Assembly: GCA_015207585.1 (NCBI GenBank)
Contig: JADEWQ010000025.1
Span: forward strand, 1-58,029
Length of the DNA: 58,029 bases
Source: Pleurocapsales cyanobacterium LEGE 06147
Lineage (GTDB): Bacteria; Cyanobacteriota; Cyanobacteriia; Cyanobacteriales; Xenococcaceae
Reading direction: 5' to 3'
Below the pieces are notes generated by a model. The model worked only from the letters and a program-made list of their open reading frames with translations, was not told where the DNA came from and made no database searches. Shown in pieces: positions 18,609 through 26,830 of this stretch. Positions within the stretch are counted from its first letter, which is position 1, and each line of letters begins with the position of its first letter. The position numbers and the translations under genes are program-made.

Positions 18609-19378
18609 AAAGTATTTAAGTATTTAAAAAACTACGTAGTAGGCAGGGAACAGGGAATCCGAGAAGAATTAATTAACTATCAACAAAAAAATTAGGTGTT
18701 ATATCAAGTTCGGATAATCACTTTAAATAAATTTACTCCGCGTCGCCGTGTCTCACGCCAGTCCCTACAATGGGACGGGGCGTATAAACTGCTGAATTTA
18801 TTTCGGCAGACAGCCTCTTGGGAACCCCCGCAACGCGTGGGCTCCCCTTCTCCTCGTCAATCATCATATTCAACTGTTTAAGCGAACCTGATATTAGCTG
18901 TAACTCATTTGAATGAGTTAATATATTTTTAGTCTGTTTAATATTTTTTAAAATTATTTCAATATTTTATATATTTACTGAATCTATTGGTCAACAAAAA
19001 TAACTTTTAGTTACAAGTACTAGAAATAATTTTCAGATTTGTATAAATTAAGAAATGAAGCTAGTTAAAGCTTCACTGGCAGACAAAACAGCCAAAGGTA
19101 CATTACTAGTAAAAAGGAGATTAAAGCTGTTTGATTTAGCGTCTGTCTCATCGGACAACATCACTCAAACCGAAGCTAAACAATTCCTCTAATGGTTGAA
19201 AGGGGGCACTGCATCCTTAAAGATGAAATCCCTGTTTATAATCGCAAAGGTGAGGAGCGTTTTCTGGCAGTAGGAGCGAGTGATGTTTTCGATTGTGTAT
19301 GGTCAATTAACTTAAACGAGCAGTACATTCGAGAATTAATTTCTGATTGGTCACTGCATGAGGTTGTATAGCTTAAGC
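18609..19378. other. repeat-containing spacer with two doubtful short frames
   Basis: This 770-base stretch has no convincing gene. It holds a GCGTCGCCGTGTC-type low-complexity repeat (about 18737-18755) and one member of the palindromic repeat family (18775-18817). It also has two short plus-strand frames: 19055-19192 (45 codons, MKLVKASLADKTAKGTLLVK) and 19192-19371 (59 codons, MVERGHCILKDEIPVYNRKG). Neither has a ribosome site or a recognisable family; they could be remnants of one decayed gene. Confidence 0.35.
18775..18817 (-). repeat. palindromic repeat family, copy C
   Basis: On the minus strand this 43-base core reads GAGGCTGTC, then 19 bases including AAATTCAGCA, then GTTTATACGCCCCGT. 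It aligns without gaps to copy B at 45909-45951 and shares both ends with copy A at 35606-35663. It lies in a gene-poor spacer and its outer stem is degraded (ACGGGGCG against GAGGCT). Confidence 0.6.
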
Positions 19379-19620
19379 TTAATGAAAAGCTCTAATAGCA
19401 TCTCGATAATTCCCTAAAGCTGCGTAACACAAACCTAAACCATGCCAAGCTCCGAAGTGGGCGCTGTTGAGTTTGACTACCTGCTAGCAATCACAAGAGA
19501 CTTGGCGTATTGTCCTAACATGTAATAGAGAACTGCTCTTCTATTCCACGCCTCAGCGAAATCTGGTTGATTATTAATCGTTTCTGTTAAAATTGCTTCT
19601 GCTTTTTCTACTTCACCTAA
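19379..19620 (-). pseudogene. 3' part of an IS-interrupted TPR protein gene
   Basis: The minus strand encodes GEVEKAEAILTETINNQPDF, then AEAWNRRAVLYYMLGQYAKS and, in a shifted frame, VVKLNSAHFGAWHGLGLCYA, ALGNYRDAIRAFH: two tetratricopeptide repeats. Removing the IS at 19621-20689 and one TAA joins this exactly in frame to the 5' part at 20690-20848. The piece also has its own lesions: an apparent one-base loss near 19490-19494, a TAG at 19484-19486 where CAG would be expected, and TAA at 19379-19381 after FH. The gene is therefore dead beyond the insertion. Confidence 0.85.
19618..19620. repeat. left target-site duplication (TAA) of the IS
   Basis: TAA immediately precedes the left end GAGCTTATC and is matched by TAA at 20690-20692 after the right end. 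Three-base duplications of TNA type are known for some IS5-family groups. Confidence 0.8.
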
Positions 19621-20689
19621 GAGCTTATCGCAAAATAAATCCGTTGAATAGTCTGGGATTCGCGTGATGGCAGAGGCAAAGCCAATATAATCTAGCGTTC
19701 TAGAAATCACCTATATCGAGTTCTGCCTACTTGATGTATATGCTGAGTTCCACAAGAAAGCGGAGGGGAGCTCGGATGAAACAGAACGCGAAGTCATGGG
19801 AGATAAGTGACGACTTCTGGGAGTTTGTGAAGCCTCATATTCCCCATCGTTCCCGAGTAGAGGGACTGTGCTATTTTCGCGCTCCGGGTGGAGGGCGGAA
19901 ACCAGCCAACCTTCGAATGGTTCTGTCTGCTATCCTGTATGTACTCAGGACCGGGATGCAATGGAATGCTCTTGCGAAGGAAAAGTTTGGGCTCTCTGGA
20001 TCTACCGCGCATCGATATTTTCGATTTTGGCTCGAGGCCGGTTTCTTCGAAAAGATCTGGGAACTTGGGGTACAGCGATACGATGAGATTGTAGGTGTTC
20101 GTTGGAGCTGGCAGGCCGCCGACGGAGCGACATTCAAGGCCCCACTCGCGCAAGAGGCGGTGGGACCGAACCCGACGGACAGGGCGAAGGCGGGCAGCAA
20201 AAGGCATCTTTTGGTCGACGAGAGGGGTATTCCTTTAGGGATAGTCATTACTGGAGCTAATGTTCACGACAGTAAAGGGCTGCCAGAGCTGCTTAACGCT
20301 AAAGTAAAGCTACAGCCACAGAATTCTGGGACAAAACAGAATCTATGTCTCGATGCTGCTTACGTCGGAAGTCCAACACGAGACATTATGGAGAAGCATG
20401 GGTACACTGCGCACGTTCGCCCACGGGGGGAGGAAGCAGAGGACATTAAGAGTCGGAAGGGCAAGAAGGCCCGAAGGTGGATTGTCGAGGTCGTGCACTC
20501 GTGGTTCACCCGATTCCGGAAACTGGCAGTTCGATACGAGAAGACAGTTGCGAGCTGCATGGCGCTTCACCACCTCGCAGCAGCTCTTATTTGCTTCCGT
20601 AAGGCATCAGCAGCACTCAACCCCAGCACTTCGTGAGGGAATAGGAAAAATGGCCTTGATTTGCGGCCACCTTATTTCAGGATAAGCTC
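19621..20689 (+). mobile_element. complete IS5-family insertion sequence (1069 bp)
   Basis: The element begins GAGCTTATCGCAAAATAA and its right end, read on the other strand, is GAGCTTATCCTGAAATAA: 18-base inverted repeats with three mismatches. It is flanked by TAA on both sides and carries one transposase gene on the plus strand. Its body is visibly richer in G+C than the surrounding AT-rich DNA and lacks HIP1 sites, consistent with recent transfer from another host. It interrupts a TPR gene. Confidence 0.9.
19776..20636 (+). CDS. IS5-family DDE transposase
   Basis: A 286-residue transposase. I chose the ATG at 19776 because GGAGGGGAG lies 5 bases upstream; an earlier in-frame start at 19731 lacks this. 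The N-terminal domain has the DUF4096-like block LRMVLSAILYVLRTGMQWNA. The catalytic DDE residues are likely in QAADGATFKAP (D), NLCLDAAYVG (D) and ARRWIVEVVHSWF (E). The AVGPNPTDRAKAGSKRHLLV block is highly characteristic of IS5-family enzymes. The frame is intact, so the element could be active. Codon use is GC-richer than in neighbouring genes. Confidence 0.93.
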   Translation: MKQNAKSWEISDDFWEFVKPHIPHRSRVEGLCYFRAPGGGRKPANLRMVLSAILYVLRTGMQWNALAKEKFGLSGSTAHRYFRFWLEAGFFEKIWELGVQRYDEIVGVRWSWQAADGATFKAPLAQEAVGPNPTDRAKAGSKRHLLVDERGIPLGIVITGANVHDSKGLPELLNAKVKLQPQNSGTKQNLCLDAAYVGSPTRDIMEKHGYTAHVRPRGEEAEDIKSRKGKKARRWIVEVVHSWFTRFRKLAVRYEKTVASCMALHHLAAALICFRKASAALNPSTS

Positions 20690-20848
20690 TAAGTCCAAAT
20701 AAGTTTGAGCGCGGCGAAGTAATTCTAAACCTAATATACCTTTCTGGCTATACCAAATACGCCAAAGAGCTTCTGTTGCGTTCTGGCGTATTTCTCGCTC
20801 GGAGCTTTTTAATTTCTTTAGTAATTCTGGTTGAGATAATTCATCCAT
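20690..20848 (-). pseudogene. 5' part of an IS-interrupted TPR protein gene
   Basis: The minus strand reads MDELSQPELLKKLKSSEREI, RQNATEALWRIWYSQKGILG and LELLRRAQTYLDL before it runs into the IS. The TAA at 20690-20692 is the target duplication. Excision restores RAQTYLDL-GEVEKAEAIL across the junction. The predicted product is a small TPR protein, a family common in cyanobacteria for protein-protein scaffolding; the partner is unknown. Confidence 0.85.
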
Positions 20849-20886
20849 GATGAATACCCAAATTAAACTCCTATTAATTCTTGTGC

Positions 20887-21090
20887 TTATGTATTGTCGG
20901 ATTTTTTATCCAAATCTATTTTAGGAATTAGATTGGGTCGCTTGGCATCTTCCCAACCGACAGGACGCTTAGAGTTATACCAAGCAATTGAGCCAATGGT
21001 AACGGCGGCAATAAAACCTATAACGTAGACAGCAACAAAATACACTGGAAATTTACCGCCGACTGCCACAGCCTCCATCAGTAAATGCAT
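20887..21090 (-). CDS. psb35: photosystem II-associated protein Psb35-like
   Basis: A 67-residue one-helix thylakoid protein. The ATG at 21090 gives MHLLMEAVAVGGKFPVYFVA, followed by a transmembrane helix (VYVIGFIAAVTIGSIAWY) and SKRPVGWEDAKRP. From memory this matches the cyanobacterial Psb35 (Ssl2148-type) family, which associates with the CP47 side of photosystem II. A frame extending to a TTG at 21165 adds 25 basic residues that the family does not have, so I rejected it. No clean Shine-Dalgarno site is visible. The name is from recollection of the motif, not a search. Confidence 0.7.
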   Translation of the reverse strand: MHLLMEAVAVGGKFPVYFVAVYVIGFIAAVTIGSIAWYNSKRPVGWEDAKRPNLIPKIDLDKKSDNT

Positions 21091-21282
21091 AGTTTTGTGT
21101 TTTTTCGCTTTAGCTTTAACTAATCTTAGCAAAAACTGAGAAACTAAACTACCGATCGTGGGCAATTACTATAGCAATTTTTATTAAGAAATACTCCCTC
21201 TTTGAAATTTTATATGCAATAGAAAAAAGAATGCTACATATAGATCGCCCCGTCTCCCAGTTCCCTCGTCTTCCCTATATAA

Positions 21283-23553
21283 TTATCTTCCCGTTCTTTC
21301 CCTCAGCCAATCTCGTCTGGTTCGTAAAGCTGGAGAAGGGGAAGTTCTTGTTCGTCGTGGGGTTGGTTCTTTTTCGGTTGGTTTGTCAATTTTGGGTGGC
21401 GTAACCGAAGGTGTAGATGCCGGTGCCGGAGTAGGAGAAGGTGCAGTTGGTTTTGGAGTCGATTGAGGTTTGGAGGTTGTAGACGCACCCTCGCTTTCAC
21501 TAGAGGAAGAAGACGGTTCGCTAGAGCTAGGAGTAGTTCTTTGATAACTTGGAGATTCAGCCGTTCTCAGATAATAACTGCGCTTCGGTTCGAGAGCTTC
21601 TGCTTCAATAACGGGTTGACGATTTGTCAGGCTGGGACGCTCGGGAAAAGCTTCAACAGGAAGATCTCGGACCACTTGAAGCATGAATTTACGCCAGAGT
21701 TCGGCAGCAGTACCGCTAGTTCCCTGAGTGGGTTGATTGTTATCATTTCCCAACCAAACTCCAGCCGCAACTTGAGGAATATAGCCAATAAACCATAAAT
21801 CGCGAGATTCGTCAGAAGTACCTGTTTTTCCGGCTGCCGGTCGTCCAATTTGAGCGGGGATACCAGTACCGGAATTTACTACTCCCTGTAACATCCAATT
21901 CATAATCGCCGCCGTGTCTTCATCAATAGCTGCTTGGGGTTCAAAATTTGCCTCATAAATGATATTTCCTTGGCGATCGCGAATCCGACTAATACCATAA
22001 GCTTTTTGATGAATACCCTGATTGGCTAGCGTGCCATAGGCATTGGTTAACTCCAGCAGATTGACTTCCCATGCACCCAAAGCCAACGAATAAGTGGGTT
22101 TTAGTTCCGATTCAATACCCATTTTTTTGGCAATTTCGATGGTAGGGTTCCAACCTATATCCAACATGGTGCGCAGAGCAACTACGTTGATAGACTCAGC
22201 TAGAGCATCATAGAGGGATATATAACTACGGCGATAACGATCTTGATAATTTTTAGGTTGATAGCCATCGACAAAGTATTCTGCATCTAAATAGCTTTTG
22301 TAAGGAGAAAAACCTGCGGCGATCGCTGCCGTGTAAACAAATGTTTTAAAAGTCGAACCCGGTTGACGTTGAGCTTGGGTCACTCGATTATATTGATTGT
22401 TACCAAAATCGTTACCCCCTACCATGGCTTTAATTTCTCCCGTGCGAGGGTCGATAGCAACGAGAGCACCTTGCTGCCATTTTTGCCATTTACCATATTG
22501 TTCTATGCCATCTTCAATAGTTGCTTCGGCTGCTTTTTGCCACTGCGGCTCGAGGGTAGTTTCTACTATTATTCCTCCTGCTTCTAAGACTTCGGGAGAA
22601 ACGTATTGAGGTAATTCTTTTCGGATGTAGTCAGTAAAATAGTGAGCCTGTCTGCGGAAATATTTTGGTTGTTGCCGTTCGGTAACTAGAGGAGAAGCAA
22701 TAGCAGCAGCAGCTTCATCAGCAGTGATGTATCCTTGTTGTTTCATGTTTCCGAGCACTAGATTGCGCCGTTGCTTCGCCAATTCTGGATTGGTAAAAGG
22801 AGAATAGACACTCGGAGCAGGAACGATTCCAGCTAAAGTGGCTACTTCTGATAGAGTTAGCTCATCTATAGACTTGCCAAAATAAACCCAGGCAGCATCT
22901 GCTACACCATAAGAGCCAGAACCTAAATAAACTAAATTTAGGTAACTTTCGAGAATTTGTGGTTTCTCAAACCTGTGGTCAATTTGATGGGCAATTATAA
23001 TCTCTTTTAGTTTGCGCCAAAGACTTTTTTCTTGACTGAGAAAGGTAATTCTCGCTAGTTGTTGGGAAATTGTACTGCCTCCTTCTACTACTTGTCCGGC
23101 TCTGAGATTGGCGAAGGTGGCGCGAGCAATACCCTGCAAATCGACCCCGTCGTGTTGGTAAAAACGTCTATCCTCGCTAGCAATGAAAGCTTGAGGTAAG
23201 ATTGCCGGCACTTCTTCGAGGTTGATTTTTTCGTGAGTAACAGGTCCAGTTTCCTGTAAGAGACTGCCATCAGCAGCTTTGATAGTTAAAGTTTCAGGAC
23301 GCGCATAAGTGAGAACTGGGTCAATCGTTTTAGGTAAGCTGGCTTCTAGCTTGTACCATACATAACCTAAGGCGATCGCGCTACTGCCAATACCTGCAAT
23401 AATGCCTAATCCAAATCTAAACAACTTTTTTTGTTTATTTAAATTGAAAGTTTTTGCTAATTTTTTTTCTGACAAATTCAACTCAGACTTAGATAAAGAA
23501 GACGGTTGAGAGTTTGTTGATGATTGTGGTTGACGGTCTTGAGTCGGTTTCAC
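21283..23553 (-). CDS. class A penicillin-binding protein (PBP1A family)
   Basis: A 756-residue bifunctional peptidoglycan synthase. After a polar cytoplasmic tail, a transmembrane helix lies at about 46-68. The GT51 glycosyltransferase follows, with EDRRFYQHDGVDLQGIARA at about 127-145 and GGSTISQQLAR. The transpeptidase has the SXXK box GSTFKTF near 399 and KTGTSDES near 576. The C-terminal 80 residues are rich in Pro, Ser and Thr and probably form a periplasmic linker. It follows mreD on the same strand, a setting that fits a role in elongation-type wall synthesis. It is of normal length for the family. Confidence 0.95.
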   Translation of the reverse strand: MKPTQDRQPQSSTNSQPSSLSKSELNLSEKKLAKTFNLNKQKKLFRFGLGIIAGIGSSAIALGYVWYKLEASLPKTIDPVLTYARPETLTIKAADGSLLQETGPVTHEKINLEEVPAILPQAFIASEDRRFYQHDGVDLQGIARATFANLRAGQVVEGGSTISQQLARITFLSQEKSLWRKLKEIIIAHQIDHRFEKPQILESYLNLVYLGSGSYGVADAAWVYFGKSIDELTLSEVATLAGIVPAPSVYSPFTNPELAKQRRNLVLGNMKQQGYITADEAAAAIASPLVTERQQPKYFRRQAHYFTDYIRKELPQYVSPEVLEAGGIIVETTLEPQWQKAAEATIEDGIEQYGKWQKWQQGALVAIDPRTGEIKAMVGGNDFGNNQYNRVTQAQRQPGSTFKTFVYTAAIAAGFSPYKSYLDAEYFVDGYQPKNYQDRYRRSYISLYDALAESINVVALRTMLDIGWNPTIEIAKKMGIESELKPTYSLALGAWEVNLLELTNAYGTLANQGIHQKAYGISRIRDRQGNIIYEANFEPQAAIDEDTAAIMNWMLQGVVNSGTGIPAQIGRPAAGKTGTSDESRDLWFIGYIPQVAAGVWLGNDNNQPTQGTSGTAAELWRKFMLQVVRDLPVEAFPERPSLTNRQPVIEAEALEPKRSYYLRTAESPSYQRTTPSSSEPSSSSSESEGASTTSKPQSTPKPTAPSPTPAPASTPSVTPPKIDKPTEKEPTPRRTRTSPSPALRTRRDWLRERTGR

Positions 23554-23664
23554 TCTTTCAATCCTCAGCTAGAGTGGGGTCACCTCTGGTTGAATGACTC
23601 TCTTTTTGCAGTTGTGTTTCCTAAAGGATAAATATTTAATCTAACTTATTGTTGTAGCGAATTT

Positions 23665-23694
23665 TGTAGGAACGTAGCATGCTACGTCCCTACA
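23665..23694. repeat. 30-base near-perfect palindrome
   Basis: TGTAGG and CCTACA enclose a perfect 16-base palindrome ACGTAGCATGCTACGT (23672-23687), with a single A/C mismatch between them. It lies between mreD and the penicillin-binding protein gene. It could act as a transcript-end hairpin or be a dispersed repeat; its ends resemble those at 13715-13742. Confidence 0.65.
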
Positions 23695-23709
23695 ATAAAC
23701 TGTAAATTT

Positions 23710-24240
23710 TTATTTTTCTAACTTCCTAAGATTTGTCCACCACTGATTGAGAGGATAGTAGAGAGCTGGAGCCCAAAGACTGCTGAGAGTGGCTGAGGCG
23801 ATCGCAATCCGTTGGTAATCTTGCCAAATCTCTCTTAAAGGACGGACGTACATGAGACTGTATTGAATGGCAAGCGCTGTTTCTGCTACTACCACCATAA
23901 AAAAGACAATTAGTGCCACAGAAATAAAATCTTCTTGAATATATAGCTGTCTTCTTAAGCTAGCTGTTAATACTCCTACTAAAACTAAACTAAGAATATG
24001 GGAAGGATAAACTGCTGTCATGCCGTCATGAATTAAGCCTAACGTAACTCCAGCTAGCAATCCTTGCCAAACAGTACGCTTGATACTCCAACTAACCACC
24101 CAAATTAGCAACCAGTTTGGTCCAATCCCCAACAATTCCATCCCTGGTAAACGCAGCAGCAGGAGCATCGAACAAAGAGCAACTGAAAGTATTATGACCA
24201 ATCCATTTAACAGTTTTAGTATATTAGATGGCATTGACAT
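23710..24240 (-). CDS. mreD: rod shape-determining protein MreD
   Basis: A 176-residue polytopic membrane protein with about five hydrophobic segments and little else. PGMELLGIGPNWLLIWVVSW and WQGLLAGVTLGLIHDGMT match MreD. It follows mreC with the stop and start codons overlapping as TGATG, so translation is probably coupled. MreD is an inner-membrane part of the elongasome that links MreB filaments to wall synthesis. Sequence conservation in MreD is low, so the call rests on hydrophobicity and position after mreBC. Confidence 0.9.
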   Translation of the reverse strand: MSMPSNILKLLNGLVIILSVALCSMLLLLRLPGMELLGIGPNWLLIWVVSWSIKRTVWQGLLAGVTLGLIHDGMTAVYPSHILSLVLVGVLTASLRRQLYIQEDFISVALIVFFMVVVAETALAIQYSLMYVRPLREIWQDYQRIAIASATLSSLWAPALYYPLNQWWTNLRKLEK

Positions 24241-25028
24241 CAGTTCAAGGGTAATAAAGTTTCAGATGTAGGTTCTAATTTGGGAGTAAAGGGATGTACC
24301 AATACCCATTCCAACAGATTGAGCGGTGCTGTTAATTCAATTTCTGCCTCTAAAGCCTCTCCGCTATTTACATTAACTGACTTAACTTTGCCTAGCGGAA
24401 AGCCAGATGGGTATAAACGACTCAGATGAGACGTAGCAATTGTATCTCCAGGACGCACATCGGCAACTTTAGTAAAAAAGCGCATGACTACTGTTTGATA
24501 ACTACCTCCTTGGATAAAGCCCAGGTGGCGGCTGCGACTGACTACTGCGCCAACCCGACTATTGGCATCGCTAATCAATAATACCCGACTGGTGTGGGGA
24601 GTTACCTGAATTACCCGACCGACCAATCCTCCAATCCCCGTAACTATAAATCCTTGCTCGATGCCATCATTTTTTCCTTTTCCCAAAGTGACTTGCTGCC
24701 ACCAACGATCGGCACTACGTCCGATAATTGGTGCGTTAATTATTGGCTGTTGTTGATTTTGGGAATAGTCTAAAAACTTTTGTAATTGTTGATTTTGTTG
24801 TTCTAATTCCGCTATACGTTGCTCTAATTCGAGAATACGTGCATTAGTTAGTTTATCTTCCAAGATTAACTGCTGCTTGGATAGAAAAGGACTAACTAGA
24901 AAATAATATATCTCTGTAAGTGGTGCTACTCCAGTTTGCTCGAGAAACCAAGCTGCACTTATAGCTATACAGATTAACGTTGTTGATAAACCGTGTTTAA
25001 TCCACCAGTGCCCCATCTTATTTATCAA
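24240..25028 (-). CDS. mreC: rod shape-determining protein MreC
   Basis: A 262-residue periplasmic scaffold protein. An N-terminal transmembrane helix (STTLICIAISAAWFLEQTGV) is followed by a coiled coil (about 60-95, ILELEQRIAELEQQNQQLQK). A beta-rich domain then includes ADRWWQQVTLGKGKNDGIEQ, VTGIGGLVGRVIQV and DANSRVGAVVSRSRHLG, hallmarks of MreC. It is 104 bases downstream of mreB; the spacer holds a TGATTGGTGATTGGCGATC repeat. It forms part of the mreBCD operon. Confidence 0.95.
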   Translation of the reverse strand: MINKMGHWWIKHGLSTTLICIAISAAWFLEQTGVAPLTEIYYFLVSPFLSKQQLILEDKLTNARILELEQRIAELEQQNQQLQKFLDYSQNQQQPIINAPIIGRSADRWWQQVTLGKGKNDGIEQGFIVTGIGGLVGRVIQVTPHTSRVLLISDANSRVGAVVSRSRHLGFIQGGSYQTVVMRFFTKVADVRPGDTIATSHLSRLYPSGFPLGKVKSVNVNSGEALEAEIELTAPLNLLEWVLVHPFTPKLEPTSETLLPLN

Positions 25029-25132
25029 TTGATGATTGGTGATTGGCGATCACTAAGTAAGGGATAAGCTAGCAATTATTGGTATTGGTTTACTCATCTG
25101 CTTTACTCCTCAAGCTTCCCAGCTTTTTTTAT

Positions 25133-26185
25133 CTAAATTAAGCGAGAGCGATCGCTAAGTACTCGCTCAAAACTTTTATCTTCTAATACTCGACCCGTAC
25201 CCAAAACAACGCACTTGAGGGGTTCGGCTGCGATATGAGTAACAATACCAGTCTCCTTACTAATAAAGACATCTAACCCTTTGAGTAAGGCTCCACCTCC
25301 TGCCAATAAGATACCTCGGTCAATAATATCTGCAGCTAAATCCGGTGGAGTTTGTTCGAGAGTAATTTTGACAGCATCCACAATAGCATTAATTGGCTCT
25401 GACATTGCTTCTCTAATTTCCGATGCTTGAAGTTGGGCACTTCTCGGCAAGCTTGACACGAGATGGATGCCGCGAACTTCTACCATTGAGTCATTTTCTT
25501 CTGAGTCACCTTCTTCTGAAGAACAAACAGAACCTAAGCGAATTTTTAGGTTTTCTGCCATGTTTTCGCCGATAACCAGTTTATGTTTCTTTTTGATGTA
25601 CTGAATAATTGATGCGGTCAGCTCATCCCCAGCCACTCGAATCGATTCGCTAACAACTTTTCCTTGAGAACTAATTACAGCTACCTCTGTAGTTCCGCCC
25701 CCAATATCTACAATCATATTGCCCGTGGATTCTGTTACTGGCAATCCCGCACCAATAGCTGCTGCGATCGGTTCTTCAATCAGATCGACTTCCCGAGCAC
25801 CCGCTTGAGCTGCGACTTCCATGACTGCTCTGCGTTCTACTTTGGTCACTCCACTGGGAATACCAATTACCATGCGCGGCTGCACGATAGGATTACCCTC
25901 ATAAGCACGCCGAATAAATTCTTGAAGCATGATTGCTGTAGCATCAAAATCTGCAATCACGCCATCTCTTAAAGGACGCAAAGCATGAACATCTTCCGGA
26001 GCTCGCCCGAGCATACTTTTAGCTTCTTTCCCGACCGCTCTCGGTTCTTCTGTTCTTCGGTCGATCGCCACAACAGAGGGTTCTTCTAATACAATCCCTT
26101 TACCTGAAACGTAAATGAGGGTATTAGCAGTACCCAAATCGATACCCATATCCCTTGATAGAGAAAAACGACGAAAAAAGCCCAC
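25133..26185 (-). CDS. mreB: rod shape-determining protein MreB
   Basis: A 350-residue bacterial actin homologue that polymerises on the membrane and guides wall elongation. MGIDLGTANTLIYVSGKGIV at about 13-32 is the phosphate-1 loop. Further actin-fold motifs are VIGIPSGVTKVERRAV, NMIVDIGGGTTEVAVIS (phosphate-2) and GILLAGGGALLKGLD (adenosine). The N-terminal FFRRFSLSRD is amphipathic, as expected for membrane binding. It heads the operon mreB-mreC-mreD-PBP and is divergent from ssb. Confidence 0.97.
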   Translation of the reverse strand: MGFFRRFSLSRDMGIDLGTANTLIYVSGKGIVLEEPSVVAIDRRTEEPRAVGKEAKSMLGRAPEDVHALRPLRDGVIADFDATAIMLQEFIRRAYEGNPIVQPRMVIGIPSGVTKVERRAVMEVAAQAGAREVDLIEEPIAAAIGAGLPVTESTGNMIVDIGGGTTEVAVISSQGKVVSESIRVAGDELTASIIQYIKKKHKLVIGENMAENLKIRLGSVCSSEEGDSEENDSMVEVRGIHLVSSLPRSAQLQASEIREAMSEPINAIVDAVKITLEQTPPDLAADIIDRGILLAGGGALLKGLDVFISKETGIVTHIAAEPLKCVVLGTGRVLEDKSFERVLSDRSRLI

Positions 26186-26329
26186 TTTCGTACCGCCCCC
26201 AAGAAAGTTTAATGCTGATCTGTATGAGTCGAATCCAATTTACACTCAATATACCAATTATGTCGAAGGGTAATTTGTTAAACTAGAGCAGGAAATCAAG
26301 GTACGTTAGTACTAGCGAATAGGTGATTT

Positions 26330-26695
26330 ATGGGTCTTAATGTTGTCAATTTAGTAGGTCGCGCTGGTGCCGATCCAGAGATAAGATATTTCGATTCGGG
26401 AAAAGTTTTGTGTCGATTGCCTTTGGCAGTAGATCGACGCACCCGCAATAGCGACCAGCCAGACTGGTTTAATTTGGAAATGTGGGATAAAACCGCAGAA
26501 ATAGCCGGAAATTATATTCGTAAGGGAAGTTTAATAGGCATTCAAGGTTCTCTAAAAATTGAAACTTGGAGCGATCGCAATACGGGAGCTAGTCGTTCTC
26601 GTCCAACAATTCGAGTAGATCGTTTGGAGTTACTCGGTTCTAAGCGAGATAACGATGCAGGGGCACTCGGCAGCTATCAAGACAACGAATTTTAA
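26330..26695 (+). CDS. ssb: single-stranded DNA-binding protein
   Basis: A 121-residue OB-fold protein: NVVNLVGRAGADPEIRYFDS at the N-terminus and PDWFNLEMWDKTAEIAGNYI in the centre, followed by KGSLIGIQGSLKIETWSDRN. It should coat single-stranded DNA during replication and repair. Its C-terminus ends SYQDNEF, a shortened version of the acidic tip that binds partner proteins, as often seen in small cyanobacterial Ssb. It is divergent from mreB. Cyanobacteria often have several Ssb paralogues, so this may not be the main one. Confidence 0.9.
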   Translation: MGLNVVNLVGRAGADPEIRYFDSGKVLCRLPLAVDRRTRNSDQPDWFNLEMWDKTAEIAGNYIRKGSLIGIQGSLKIETWSDRNTGASRSRPTIRVDRLELLGSKRDNDAGALGSYQDNEF

Positions 26696-26830
26696 CTGCT
26701 TTGAACATCCGCGATCAAACGTCAAGACTAAGCTTGCGGATGAACCAGTTTTGACTGCTAGAGTGTAAAGTAATACAAACAAATAAGTTAAACTACTCTG
26801 ACAGGCAAATAGAGGTCAATTCTATCTAAT

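Noticed and set aside
18696-18881. A 61-codon plus-strand frame
   Set aside because: It spans the GCGTCGCC repeat and palindromic copy C, so it reads repeat DNA rather than a protein.
19477-19710. A 77-codon minus-strand frame with TPR-like C-terminus
   Set aside because: Its first 30 codons lie inside the IS left end and its remainder is the broken TPR gene, so it is a chance fusion rather than a gene.
19794-20248. Several overlapping minus- and plus-strand frames within the transposase gene
   Set aside because: They are shadows in the GC-rich IS; the main frame has the full DDE transposase signature.
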